Source: Zestomonas insulae (GTDB lineage Bacteria > Pseudomonadota > Gammaproteobacteria > Pseudomonadales > Pseudomonadaceae). Taken from it: a DNA stretch of 64,000 nt. The notes below the pieces were generated by a model that had not been told where the DNA came from, did not search any database, and saw only the letters and a list, made by a program, of their open reading frames with translations. The stretch covers positions 248,001-312,000 of the forward strand of contig NZ_JAFEUP010000001.1 of NCBI RefSeq assembly GCF_016901015.1. The letters run 5' to 3'. A program made the translations under genes and the position numbers. This document shows, piece by piece, positions 16,732-25,617 of the stretch; the first letter of the stretch is position 1; the number at the start of each line of letters is the position of its first letter.

Positions 16732-16956
16732 TTCTAGAGAACAAGAAGCCTAGATCAGAAATGTTCTCTAGCACAGAAAACCACGCCGCTAATTGTTCTA
16801 GAGCACGTGCCTACACGCCCACATATGTTCTCTAGAACAATTTACCGCAGTAGAATCGTTCTCTAGCACTACCAACACATAAGCACTTGTTCTCTAGAAC
16901 ACCACATGCGAAAACTTTTGTTCTAGAGAGCACAAAACAAAAACCAGCACGTTCTA
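16732..16956. repeat. Iteron-like array: eight sites phased at ~31 bp
   Basis: Sites related to TGTTCTCTAGAACA start at 16732, 16762, 16794, 16826, 16857, 16888, 16919 and 16950 (the last is partial), i.e. steps of 30, 32, 32, 31, 31, 31 and 31 bp. Each has TGTTCT and AGAACA or AGCACA half-sites around a CTAG-type centre and occurs in both orientations; the sequences between are unrelated. Three helical turns per step puts all sites on one face of the DNA. Such arrays bind replication initiators, partition proteins or relaxosome proteins. Confidence 0.8.
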
Positions 16957-17165
16957 TTTGATAAAATTTTTATAGACACACGCAATTACTCGCTCTCATT
17001 AAAATTAATTAATATTTAATGATATAATTAATTTAAGAGATAAGATCTCAGCAAGCTATGTTCGACCCCCTCACCAAACCTCGTTCCTCGGTCTAGTGAG
17101 GAGATCAAACGGCTTGTGCTCAAACCCTCCAGGTTCTGCGCGAGCAGTCAAAACAACACCAATAA
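16957..17165. other. AT-rich stretch and candidate oriT between the iterons and mobC
   Basis: 16955-17045 is very AT-rich with repeated TTAATT-type words, as in a DNA-unwinding region. It is followed at ~17068-17103 by an interrupted inverted repeat (CCTCAC ... GTGAGG) just upstream of the mobilization genes, the usual place of an oriT. No nic site can be named. There is no gene in this stretch. Confidence 0.4.
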
Positions 17166-17186
17166 AAATAATAAGAAAGGTGAATG

Positions 17187-17552
17187 ATGGAAAAGTTAGT
17201 TAACAAAAATGGAAGACCCAGGTCTCCGAATCCAAGAACAATCGTTTCTGAAGTGTATCTAACGCCGGAAGAGGCGGACGAGCTGAAAGCTGCTGGAAAG
17301 CAATTCGGCTACCCATACCTATCTCAGTTCCTCCGCAATGTAGCGTTCGCTCACATACATCAAAGAAGCGTTGGTGCAGATGCAGCATCAGCAATCGTCT
17401 TGACGTACTTGGGTTCTCTAGCAAGCGATATCGACGTTCTCAACGAGCTTTGCTCTCGGCCTGGGATGCCAGATGCGGCATTCGTCATTTCTGATTCGGT
17501 TAAAAGAAGAATTAGAGAACTCAGCGAAACAATCCAAAAACAACAACAATAA
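17187..17552 (+). CDS. Mobilization accessory protein (MobC/RHH relaxosome type)
   Basis: A ~121-residue protein with the ribbon-helix-helix signature of relaxosome proteins: RTIVSEVYLTPEEADELKAAGKQFGYPYLSQFLRNVAF, then a helical C-terminus ending in a Lys/Gln-rich tail. Such proteins bind oriT beside the relaxase and help open the strands. Two ATG codons are adjacent (17184 and 17187); I prefer 17187 for its better distance from GAAAGG. It ends 13 bp before the relaxase gene. It is a candidate binder of the iteron array at 16732-16956. Confidence 0.7.
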   Translation: MEKLVNKNGRPRSPNPRTIVSEVYLTPEEADELKAAGKQFGYPYLSQFLRNVAFAHIHQRSVGADAASAIVLTYLGSLASDIDVLNELCSRPGMPDAAFVISDSVKRRIRELSETIQKQQQ

Positions 17553-17565
17553 AAGGATAAGCAAA

Positions 17566-18994
17566 ATGATTAGTAAGATTATGCCATTCTCAACAAGCTT
17601 CAGAAATCGTATTGAATATGAATTTGCTGCAAGAAAAAAGGACAAGGAAAAAATTAACTACGTTGAGTACGTGGGCGGAAACGTTGTCTCTGAAAACCCA
17701 TACTTTGAGGCCATGGTGGACGGCAAGAGAAAGGTTTTCGTTGACGTTGAGCCCATCATTCAGGAATTTGAATCATCTGTATCATTATATAAAGGAAGTG
17801 GCGAGAAAATATGTGGCCACTACGTTTTAAACCTCAAGAAAGGAGAATCTCTGAATAGAAATGAATGGCTTGCTGCGGTTCATGCGTATATGCGTGATCT
17901 GGGTTACGACGAAACAACAAAATACGTAGCTGTGATTCACAGGGATACAGGTAAGGAACACGTACACATCGTTACTTCCAGGGTGCGCTTTGGTCGAGCA
18001 GAGCATGTCTGAGAACAGGCCAGAGCTGGGAGCGAATTTTCAGCTTGTCCCAACAAGCAATGATTATCGAAAAGGAATGAATGTGGCGCGTGTTATAGAA
18101 GCTGAATACGGCCTCTCTACACCAGTATCAAAAGACTTCTCGAAAGAAACAAAGCCAGGATTCGATCCTGCCAAAGATCAGCGTCGCATGATACGAGGTA
18201 TAGCGAACGATATTATAAAGAACAACAATATTAGAACGATGAGTAATCTGGTTAATTTATTCGCAAGCCGGGGTATCCAGATTGGCGTTGTTGAAAATAA
18301 AGAAGGTGAAATCTCAGGAATCACATACCGGCTTGATCGTCCCGAAGGGATTTGGGTTTCAGGCGCTAGTGTTTTTAATAAATTGACATGGCCAAGACTA
18401 CAAAGAGAACTAGGTATCAGCTACGTCCCATCCCGTGACGACCACACTCTAGGTCGCGGCATGGGTATGTCAAACCCCGACGCAACATCTGTGAAAAATG
18501 ATGGTGCGTTATTCCGGGCTTACGTAAAGATTAAGGCACCGAGTGAAGAGCTGTACACGTATGTGCGTAAACGCAAGCAGAGCGTGGGTTTTCACAGAGA
18601 AGACAAAAGCATTTATCTAGGATTTAACTTTGGTACAAATCTTTCATTCTCTAGCATCAAGCTTAAGCGGCATGAAGTTGAAGTCGAGCAAGAGAAGCGC
18701 AGATTTGAAGCACTCTTGAAACTCATACTTAAGATGGTTAAAGACATCAACCAAACCTTCTTCGGCAAGTGTTTCTTCCACATCGACTTACAAGCCGACA
18801 CTAGCGAGTATATGAAGACAGCCTTACGGTTAAATATTCCAGTGGGGGCCGATGCTGCTGGTGAGTACGTCCTAGAGAAGGATTGCGAGTCGCAGATACA
18901 AGCGCAAATAAAAAAGCAGATCGGAAACCTCGTCTCAACCTGCTTGCGTAACGAACGCAGCAATGCTCCCGCTATTGAATTGTGGACAAAATAG
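17566..18994 (+). pseudogene. Relaxase (MobA/VirD2-like), split by a frameshift
   Basis: The first 148 codons (17566-18012) carry the relaxase core: the N-terminal region with NYVEYVGGN holding candidate active-site Tyr residues, and the metal-binding histidine motif IHRDTGKEHVHIVTSR (H125, H132, H134). The frame stops at 18010-18012. The rest continues in the +1 frame from ~17985 to 18994: SNDYRKGMNVARVIEAEYGL, which in intact relaxases follows the His motif directly, then a helical C-terminus. One extra base near 17981-17995 explains the break. AAAGGATAA precedes the ATG at 17566. Either the gene is inactive, there is a sequencing error, or a +1 shift occurs in translation. Confidence 0.75.
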
Positions 18995-19187
18995 TCCCAT
19001 CCGCGACTTCTCGAGCGTAGTGCTTCGGCAGTGCCCGCAAGGCTCAGTAGCGAGTGATTCGAGAGAGACCCAGCTCCTCCACCAAAAAGGTCTGCGCTCA
19101 GGCAGGACAGCCCGTTTCAGTATTTGGCCACACAGTGGCCTCCGTACTGCCGAGCTAAGCGTTTAAGTAGTGCCGCTATGTAAGGGT

Positions 19188-19634
19188 TTAGGTAGCCACA
19201 CCATGGTTTATCCGTTCAATTAGATCCAGCACCATTCGCGATTCCACCTCGGTCAGCAACCAGTCGACTGGGCGCCCACCACCCAGCCCCAGCTGTGGAG
19301 CGCCCAGCCAATGACGAGCTGGTCCCCAGTCGCCGCCGAACAGGTCCTGTGCGGCATGGAGCACGCACGCGACGCGGAACAGCCGGTCGCTATTTAGCAA
19401 CGACCACTTCCCGCGTCGCCGCGCCTGGCGGACGGCATAGCCAGAAAGCCCCGCCATGGTCGCCAGCCTCTGAGTGGTAAATCCGGACGATTCTGCCAGG
19501 CGCACGAGCACGGCGTAGTCGAAGCCTCGCCGCACCTGCTGGATCAGTTCCGCTCCTTGCGGGGGTATCCCAATGTGCCTCCAATAGCTAGGGGCTTCCG
19601 GCACAACCGGTCGGTAGGGCTTCAGCTCAACCAC
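19188..19634 (-). CDS. Xre/MbcA/ParS-type antitoxin, without its RES toxin
   Basis: A 148-residue protein with a Xre-like N-terminal domain (FTTQRLATMAGLSGYAVRQARRRGKWSLLNSDRLFRVACVL) and the C-terminal toxin-binding domain of the DUF2384 family (ARHWLGAPQLGLGGGRPVDWLLTEVESRMVLDLIERINHG). These antitoxins normally precede a RES-domain toxin on the same strand. Here only ~190 bp without a coding frame lie downstream before the relaxase end, so the toxin is missing. It may be an orphan regulator or an anti-toxin shield against a chromosomal or plasmid system. Confidence 0.8.
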   Translation of the reverse strand: MVELKPYRPVVPEAPSYWRHIGIPPQGAELIQQVRRGFDYAVLVRLAESSGFTTQRLATMAGLSGYAVRQARRRGKWSLLNSDRLFRVACVLHAAQDLFGGDWGPARHWLGAPQLGLGGGRPVDWLLTEVESRMVLDLIERINHGVAT

Positions 19635-20005
19635 GCCACGGTTCCTTCAGTGGGGCAAATGAATCACCTGGTCCAGAACGGGATCGGTACCGCGCTCATC
19701 GGAGGTAGAACCCGTTTTCTTCCGTACGCAAGCATACAGTCGAGATACCATCTGACTCACTCGCTGCTGTTCAAGCTCTCAAGCAAGAGCGTAGGGGAAT
19801 CGAATTGGCAGCGAAGATCTGTTTTCCTCACGCAGTAGTAGACACCCTTGTCCGAGAGATGAAGGTCTCATCTGATCAGTACGAATATGTCTTGTCTCTG
19901 CTGATTTTTGCTGCGTTCGGCCATCGAATGGCACACGGATGAGTATCGATTTAAATCGTGCGAGGCTAGCTGTCGCATGTTATAGCAATAAACAAAAACT
20001 CAGAG
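19635..20005. other. Intergenic stretch, nothing recognised
   Basis: 371 bp between the orphan antitoxin and the next leftward gene. Short frames exist on both strands but none has a convincing start, ribosome site or family pattern. It may hold the promoter of the antitoxin gene near its left end. Confidence 0.5.
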
Positions 20006-20584
20006 CTAGACTCCATAATTTGAATTCCCAATATAGACAACTATTTCGTCACAACCCCGTCTGTCTACTAGCAACTCATAAGCAGGTCGATTGTTAAGCG
20101 CTGGATTTTCCTTTTGCAACCAATCAATAGCCCCCGAACCAAAATACGAAATCACAGCCATTAGCGCGACTGAATAACTTAGTTGGTAGCTTTCAACCTC
20201 AGCAATATCCAAAAATATCGCATCGCAATTATTATCACAACTCACTTTAAGCCAACCAATCAGCTCCTTTAGCACTCCTCGGCAACCACACCTTTCACAG
20301 GCTATACTTGAAACCAGCCCCGATATGGCAATAGCAATCTCAACCTCTAAATCACCGCCCCTGCAATAAATCCGAAGCTCACCAAATTTCTCTTTCACCT
20401 GCCGGATTCTAACATTCAGCTCATGCTCCTCGGCATGCCGATCAATAAACAAGAGAGTTCCTCCAATTAACCCATACCAGCCATTACCACATTCAAATCC
20501 GAAATTTAATCCCGCCCTCTCCGTCCCATCGAATAGAATTTTTGAAAATTTTCTCGATAGTGCAGCCTCGTACTCCTTATGCAT
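20006..20584 (-). CDS. Immunity-like domain fused to a ParS/MbcA-type C-terminal domain
   Basis: A 192-residue protein. Residues ~1-100 (FGFECGNGWYGLIGGTLLFI ... VRIRQVKEKFGELRIYC) resemble a widespread small domain, marked by GFECGDGWY and KEKFG-LRFY, that is common near polymorphic toxins. A CERCGCRG motif follows. The last ~40 residues (DWLQKENPALNNRPAYELLVDRRGCDEIVVYIG) match the spacing of the toxin-binding domain of Xre/MbcA/ParS antitoxins. I take ATG 20584, which overlaps the upstream stop by 8 bp; an extension to 20653 reads through that gene. It is AT-rich. No cognate toxin is nearby. Confidence 0.55.
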   Translation of the reverse strand: MHKEYEAALSRKFSKILFDGTERAGLNFGFECGNGWYGLIGGTLLFIDRHAEEHELNVRIRQVKEKFGELRIYCRGGDLEVEIAIAISGLVSSIACERCGCRGVLKELIGWLKVSCDNNCDAIFLDIAEVESYQLSYSVALMAVISYFGSGAIDWLQKENPALNNRPAYELLVDRRGCDEIVVYIGNSNYGV

Positions 20585-20972
20585 TATGTCTCTCCCAAAC
20601 AACAGTATTACAAATTTCAGAGCTTCCAGACATAAACACCCTCCCCCCGTCATTCAACTCATAATCGAATCGACAATAGGCATATCGCATTATCTTCCTT
20701 AGCTTATGCACCTCCCACTCATTACCACCATTCAGAGCTGGAGGTGAAATCAAGAAAACTCCTGATATGTGTGCTTCTGGTGATAACTGATGCCTACAAT
20801 TAATTAACTCGAATATCCCTGGAAGCAAGAACTGCTCTTCCTCGCCGTCATCCTCCCACCTTATCGTCACAATAAAATATTCCTGATCTGACAAGACTGA
20901 AATGTCCCTCCAGAACATTTGCCCTGCATTATCGTCTCGCCCGATGAGACCAAAGTCATGCGTCATGAACAT
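20577..20972 (-). CDS. Hypothetical protein
   Basis: A ~131-residue protein starting MFMTHDFGLIGRDD (ATG 20972, with GGGA upstream; a GTG at 21011 would add 13 residues). It has an alternating beta-strand pattern (YFIVTIRWEDDGEEEQFLLPGIFELINC) and a C-terminal RVFMSGSSEICNTVVWE. No family is recognised. It is translationally coupled by an 8-bp overlap to the immunity-like gene downstream and shares its AT-rich composition, so the two probably act together. Confidence 0.5.
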   Translation of the reverse strand: MFMTHDFGLIGRDDNAGQMFWRDISVLSDQEYFIVTIRWEDDGEEEQFLLPGIFELINCRHQLSPEAHISGVFLISPPALNGGNEWEVHKLRKIMRYAYCRFDYELNDGGRVFMSGSSEICNTVVWERHNA

Positions 20973-21125
20973 ATAATATCCCAAAAACAATACGTAGAAA
21001 GTTGCGCCCACGAGGACACATTAATGCTCCGCATCACCAAATCAAGCGATTATTAATATTTTTTGGACAAGCCCTATCTTGCATGGTAAATGGTCACACT
21101 GGAACTTTCTGAGCCCTGGCCACGT

Positions 21126-21155
21126 TATTTCCGGTAATTCCTATTACCGGAAATA
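21126..21155. repeat. Perfect 13-bp inverted repeat
   Basis: TATTTCCGGTAAT (21126-21138) and ATTACCGGAAATA (21143-21155) are perfect complements with a 4-base centre. There is no T tract, so it is more like an operator or a recombination/transposition scar than a terminator. It lies ~150 bp upstream of the leftward gene pair. Confidence 0.6.
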
Positions 21156-21367
21156 GTTGAACCAGCCTTTTCAAATGGAAAACAGTGAGGTCAGCCCCTG
21201 TCGAAGCGCTATTACCAACTCTCCGATCGATGGGCGCCTAAAAGGAATACAAGCAACGCAGCCGTAGCAGCGCAATCACTAGCTGTAGCAGCCCCTTTCA
21301 ATTGGTAGACTGCCGAGATTTGGTGCCCGCGAAGCATCAACAGTTATCTGAAAGGAACTCCTCTCCG

Positions 21368-21790
21368 ATGTCCGCCCTATCCGCGCTGCTCGACACCTAC
21401 CGCTCCGCCTCCGTCACCGAACGCGAAAAAGGCACCTACTTCGAAGAGCTGATTTGCGCCTACCTGCGCAACGAAGCCACCTACCGTGATTTGTACGACA
21501 AGGTGTGGGGATACGCCGACTGGGCCAAGGAGCTGGGCCTCAGCGGTAGGGACGCGGGCATCGACCTAGTGGCTCGCACTCAAGGCACCGGCTAGTACCA
21601 CGCCGCCATCCAGTGCAAGCTGTACGCCGAGGACTACAGGGTTCAGAAGAAGGACATCGACAGCTTCTTCACCGCCTCGGGCATCAACAACCACCGCAAC
21701 ACGCTCAAGGGCATCCCCGAAGCGACTTGGGAATATAGTCACAGTGAGCCTCGAAACCGTGAAAATTGTGAGATCTTTGCCGCTGCTTGA
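21368..21790 (+). pseudogene. Remnant of a restriction-type endonuclease/helicase N-terminus
   Basis: The first 76 codons (MSALSALLDTYRSASVTEREKGTYFEELICAYLRNE ... GRDAGIDLVARTQGTG) followed after a TAG (21593-21595) by YHAAIQCKLYAEDYRVQKKDIDSFFTASG form the Mrr-like nuclease domain found at the N-terminus of large DEAD-box restriction proteins. The nuclease pattern GIDLVA...AIQCK (D, Q-x-K) is intact around the stop. GAG at the stop position would restore Glu. After ~21710 the similarity pattern ends and the helicase part is absent, so the gene is doubly broken. Confidence 0.7.
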
Positions 21791-21857
21791 TATTACGCAA
21801 AGCGGGCAATCTGCTCATAAAATGGAATAATTACAGCTTAATAGGGAGGGTGGATTG

Positions 21858-24692
21858 GTGAACGAAGCTTGGCAATTCCCAGGTGCTCGATGGTGGAAAT
21901 TCGATTTCCACACGCATACTCCAGCCTCGACTGATACCCCTTGGCATAAACTCATTGGAACTTCTGGAGAGCTGACACCTCAGCAGTGGCTCATAAAATA
22001 TATGCAGGCCGGAATCGACTGTGTGGCTGTCACGGACCATAACAGCGGCGCATGGATTGATACGCTCAAGTCTGCTTATGCGGGAATGCAAAAAAGTCCA
22101 CCAGATGGTTTTCGAGAGCTTCAGTTATTTCCTGGCGTAGAAATTTCTGTCAGCGGAGGAATTCACTTACTGGCAATTTTTGATCCTGAGGCGAATACAA
22201 GCGATATTGACTCACTCCTTGGCACAGTCGGATACGACGGTACGAAGGGCGACAGCGATGGAGTGAGCAGGAAAAGTGCTACTGAGGTTGTGCAAGCAGT
22301 GCTTGATGCAGGGGCATTACCAATACCGGCCCATGCTGATCATATGAAGGGGCTGCTCCGGCTAGAAACAGGTAGTACGACCAAGGCGGCACTGGACGCC
22401 AATACGTTACGACAGGTTCTGGCTAATCCTGGCATCCTCGCCATGGAAGTAGTAGATAGGGCTACTCCGAAGCCGGTGGTGTACAACCAGAGCGGTGTGA
22501 GCTGGGCTGAGGTAGTGGGTTCTGATTGTCATAACTTTAAAGATACCTGTCGCAACCTACCCGGTTCACGATTCACTTGGGTGAAAATGGCCAAACCGTC
22601 TTTGGAAGGACTTAGGTTGGGGTTGCTGGATGGTGAAGGGGTGTCGGTTCGTCATTGCGATGAGGGAGCCTTTGACCCATTCAGAAAACCTGAGCACTTT
22701 ATTGAATCTATCGAGATAGCCAGCACCCGTGCGATGGGAAATGGCAGACCTGCTGTGTTGGCCTTCAACCCATACTTCAATGCCATAGTTGGTGGGCGAG
22801 GTACAGGTAAGTCAACTGTGGTACATGCATTACGCTTGGCTTACCGCAGGGAGGGGGATTTATCCCGATTAGATCCGAAAAGTGAACCATACGAGACCTT
22901 TGAGCGTTTTAATCGAATTCCCAAGAGTCGAAGTGATGAGGGGGGATTAAAAGCTGATACGGCTTTGGTTTTAATTCTTAATCGAGACGGAGTCCGACAC
23001 CGTCTGCACTGGCAGCATGGCGATCAGGCAGTTGTACTAGTCGAAGAATGGCAAGCTAATAGCTGGCAGCCATCAGCTAGCCAAACAATTTCAAACAATC
23101 GGTTTCCGGTACGGCTGTTTAGCCAAGGACAGATTGCTGCATTAGCTGGCCATGGTCAGCAGGCAATGCTGGATGTAATTGATGACGCAGCAGGAACCTC
23201 AGGTAGCCAAGAGGCGCTGGAGGAGGCAAAACGTGTTTTCTTTGCATCTCGTGGGCGGTTACGTGAACTCGATGGCAGATTGAAAGGACGCGACGCTCTC
23301 AGCATCAGCTTGCAAGATGTACAACGTAAGCTTCAGCGTTTTGAAGATGTACAGCATGCAGGGGTTCTGAAGGCCTACCAGCACGTAACTCGACAGTCGC
23401 GAGAAGTAGAGCGACAGTTTGAGCATCAAATAGCTCTGGCTGGCCAAATCAATTCCTTGGCCGAAGATTTGGTAGTCGAAGAGCTACCTGGAGAACTTTT
23501 CGATACGACGAACGACGCTGATGTTTTGTCAGCAGTACAGGCCCTGTCTAACGCTATACACCAGGCTAAAGCGAAGTTATTGGGGGTCGCCGAGCAGTTG
23601 AAAAGCGTTGGTGCAGGCTTGAGGCATGGCCTCGCACAATCTCAGTGGAAAACTCAGCTTGATCTGACGACATCTGCCTATGAAAAATTGAAAATAGAGT
23701 TGCAGGAGCAAGGGGTAAACGATCCAAGTGAATATGGACGTTTAGCGCTAGAGCGCCAGCGGTTAGACACTGAGGTCAAACGTTTCGACGGTCTGCAAAA
23801 GCAGCGTGATGAACTGATGGAGCAGATAAAAGTACAGTGGCATGAGGTATTAGACGCTCGCCGTGCGATCAGTGAAACTCGACGACAGTTTTTACGTCTG
23901 ACTCTTTCCGAAAATCTATTCGTACGAATTGAACTGGTACCGTACGGACAGGAAGTCGAAGTGCTGGAGCGCTCTCTGAGAGAGATGCTGGGAATTGCGG
24001 ACAAGTACACAGATGACATTTACGTGGCAGCTCAAGGCGACGCCCTGGCCAAAGGCGCTATCGCAAACCTACTGATAGGCCCTACGCTTGCTACGGATGA
24101 GGAAGAAACTACCGCTAGTTTTGAAGAGGGGCTTCAGCAGCTTCAACGGCGACTTGTTAATGCCTGCCGAGGAAAACCAGAATTCAGCACTTGGTTTAAC
24201 AAGTTTCTCGTGAGCGCATCTGAGAGGCGGCCAGAGTTTATGGATCATATTCTCTGTTGGTTCCCGGAGGATGGTTTGCGGATCGAATACAGCCGCAAAG
24301 GTGATGGACGAGATTTTCAACCTATTGGTCAGGCCTCCGCAGGCCAAAGGGCCGCAGCCATGCTAGCGTTTTTGCTGGCTCATGGTGATGAGCCTCTGGT
24401 TCTTGACCAACCAGAAGATGACTTGGACAACCATCTTATCTACGACCTAGTGGTCAAACAAATTCGAGCCAACAAACTTCGTCGCCAACTCCTCATCGTG
24501 ACCCACAACCCGAATATTGTGGTCAACGGCGACGCTGAAATGCTGTACGCCTTAGACTTCAATCATCAATGTTTTGTAAAGCATCGTGGTTCTCTTCAAG
24601 AAAAAGAGATGCGTGAGGAGGTTTGCCGCATCATGGAGGGCGGGCGAGAAGCATTCGAGCGACGCTATCAGCGGCTTGGCAAGGAAGTGTGA
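21858..24692 (+). CDS. TrlF-like PHP-domain/SMC-type ATPase (defence-associated)
   Basis: A 944-residue protein. The N-terminal ~265 residues are a PHP phosphoesterase with its metal ligands visible: HTHTP near 18-22, TDHNSG near 60, GVEISV near 94, PAHADH near 158 and GSDCH near 222. An ABC/SMC-like ATPase follows: Walker A GGRGTGKST near 312, a long coiled-coil middle (~430-720), signature ASAGQRAA and Walker B EPLVLDQPEDDLDN near 860-870. Proteins of this layout are named TrlF and occur in defence islands; a nucleic acid target is inferred. The GTG at 21858 has GGGAGGG 8 nt upstream. Convergent with the Wadjet-type operon. Confidence 0.8.
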   Translation: MNEAWQFPGARWWKFDFHTHTPASTDTPWHKLIGTSGELTPQQWLIKYMQAGIDCVAVTDHNSGAWIDTLKSAYAGMQKSPPDGFRELQLFPGVEISVSGGIHLLAIFDPEANTSDIDSLLGTVGYDGTKGDSDGVSRKSATEVVQAVLDAGALPIPAHADHMKGLLRLETGSTTKAALDANTLRQVLANPGILAMEVVDRATPKPVVYNQSGVSWAEVVGSDCHNFKDTCRNLPGSRFTWVKMAKPSLEGLRLGLLDGEGVSVRHCDEGAFDPFRKPEHFIESIEIASTRAMGNGRPAVLAFNPYFNAIVGGRGTGKSTVVHALRLAYRREGDLSRLDPKSEPYETFERFNRIPKSRSDEGGLKADTALVLILNRDGVRHRLHWQHGDQAVVLVEEWQANSWQPSASQTISNNRFPVRLFSQGQIAALAGHGQQAMLDVIDDAAGTSGSQEALEEAKRVFFASRGRLRELDGRLKGRDALSISLQDVQRKLQRFEDVQHAGVLKAYQHVTRQSREVERQFEHQIALAGQINSLAEDLVVEELPGELFDTTNDADVLSAVQALSNAIHQAKAKLLGVAEQLKSVGAGLRHGLAQSQWKTQLDLTTSAYEKLKIELQEQGVNDPSEYGRLALERQRLDTEVKRFDGLQKQRDELMEQIKVQWHEVLDARRAISETRRQFLRLTLSENLFVRIELVPYGQEVEVLERSLREMLGIADKYTDDIYVAAQGDALAKGAIANLLIGPTLATDEEETTASFEEGLQQLQRRLVNACRGKPEFSTWFNKFLVSASERRPEFMDHILCWFPEDGLRIEYSRKGDGRDFQPIGQASAGQRAAAMLAFLLAHGDEPLVLDQPEDDLDNHLIYDLVVKQIRANKLRRQLLIVTHNPNIVVNGDAEMLYALDFNHQCFVKHRGSLQEKEMREEVCRIMEGGREAFERRYQRLGKEV

Positions 24693-24741
24693 ATCATGAG
24701 GGTTCTGACATAACGACTTTCATGGCAAGGGAACCGCGGTT

Positions 24742-25617
24742 TTACAACTCGTACTTCCGCGGTTCAAGGCCTTCCGCTGCGAACAATCTTGAATGCACAA
24801 GCTCAACACCTTGCATCGACTCCTGTGTAATCGCCACCCCATCCCGAAGCATGTAATCAACGAACTGAATTGACCGTTTTGCCTCAAGCCAGCGCCTCGC
24901 GTCATGCTGCTGGGCAAAGCTGGATGGTTTATCGCGCTGGCAAGCCTTTGCAGCTTGAGCAGCAATAGCACTTGGATGAATGATCCCGACACATCGCTTG
25001 AGTGTCAGCGAATTGAGCAGGCCCTGGGGATCAAAATCAGGAAACGCTACGATCTCTGCAACACCTGAAAGCGCCTGCGTAACTGCGGCCGGGTTGTCCT
25101 GCGGCCCCCCACGAAAGAGCAGCACCGCCTCCTCCGAAATGATATCTGGCCATAGATACTCCTCTGGGATCAGCATTACGGAGAGATTCTCGACCAGAAC
25201 GACACTTGCGGCCTGATGAATTTCACTGAAAGGCACCTGGATGCATCCACCTCTTGGATGCCTATAGTCGCCACTAGCAAGCCGCACAGTTCCGGATCGG
25301 GACGAGACGGTGACCAGGTCTTCACGAACCTTTTTCTTCGCTAATTTCTCATTCCGAAAGGTCAGTGCAACGTTTGCTCGCCCTTGATTCAATAACGCCA
25401 AGTCGTCCTTCCAAGCATCGAACCCTGTCTGATCGAGCAGCAACTGGTGCAGATTACGCCTGTCTGGCTGACTGAACGTCAGTCGAGTACCGCTACGAGT
25501 TCCGACTCGTCCAAACTCATGAATTCGCAACCAAGTTTTGTTGAGGTGAATACTGTCCTTCCCTTCTCGGATCACCTTGGCGGCCATTTCAATCATTTGG
25601 GTTGTGAACTCAAGCAT
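24742..25617 (-). CDS. jetD: JetD-like TOPRIM nuclease subunit of a Wadjet-type system
   Basis: A 291-residue protein. Its C-terminal half has a TOPRIM-type acidic pattern: Glu143 in VVLVENLSVML and the DxD pair D194/D196 in EIVAFPDFDPQGLLNSL. In Wadjet systems JetD is the topoisomerase VI-like endonuclease that cuts circular plasmid DNA caught by the SMC complex. It is the last of four leftward genes with overlapping ends (8 bp with JetA-like). The N-terminal ~130 residues are helical and may dock on the complex. The role is inferred from motif and position. Confidence 0.72.
   Translation of the reverse strand: MLEFTTQMIEMAAKVIREGKDSIHLNKTWLRIHEFGRVGTRSGTRLTFSQPDRRNLHQLLLDQTGFDAWKDDLALLNQGRANVALTFRNEKLAKKKVREDLVTVSSRSGTVRLASGDYRHPRGGCIQVPFSEIHQAASVVLVENLSVMLIPEEYLWPDIISEEAVLLFRGGPQDNPAAVTQALSGVAEIVAFPDFDPQGLLNSLTLKRCVGIIHPSAIAAQAAKACQRDKPSSFAQQHDARRWLEAKRSIQFVDYMLRDGVAITQESMQGVELVHSRLFAAEGLEPRKYEL

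Noticed and set aside
16732..16956. Possible CRISPR array
   Set aside because: The period is regular, but the repeats are only ~14 bp, palindromic, in both orientations and variable, and no cas gene is nearby. An iteron-like array explains it better.
18995..19187. RES toxin for the Xre-type antitoxin
   Set aside because: I looked on both strands downstream and upstream of the antitoxin; no frame of the needed size or pattern exists.
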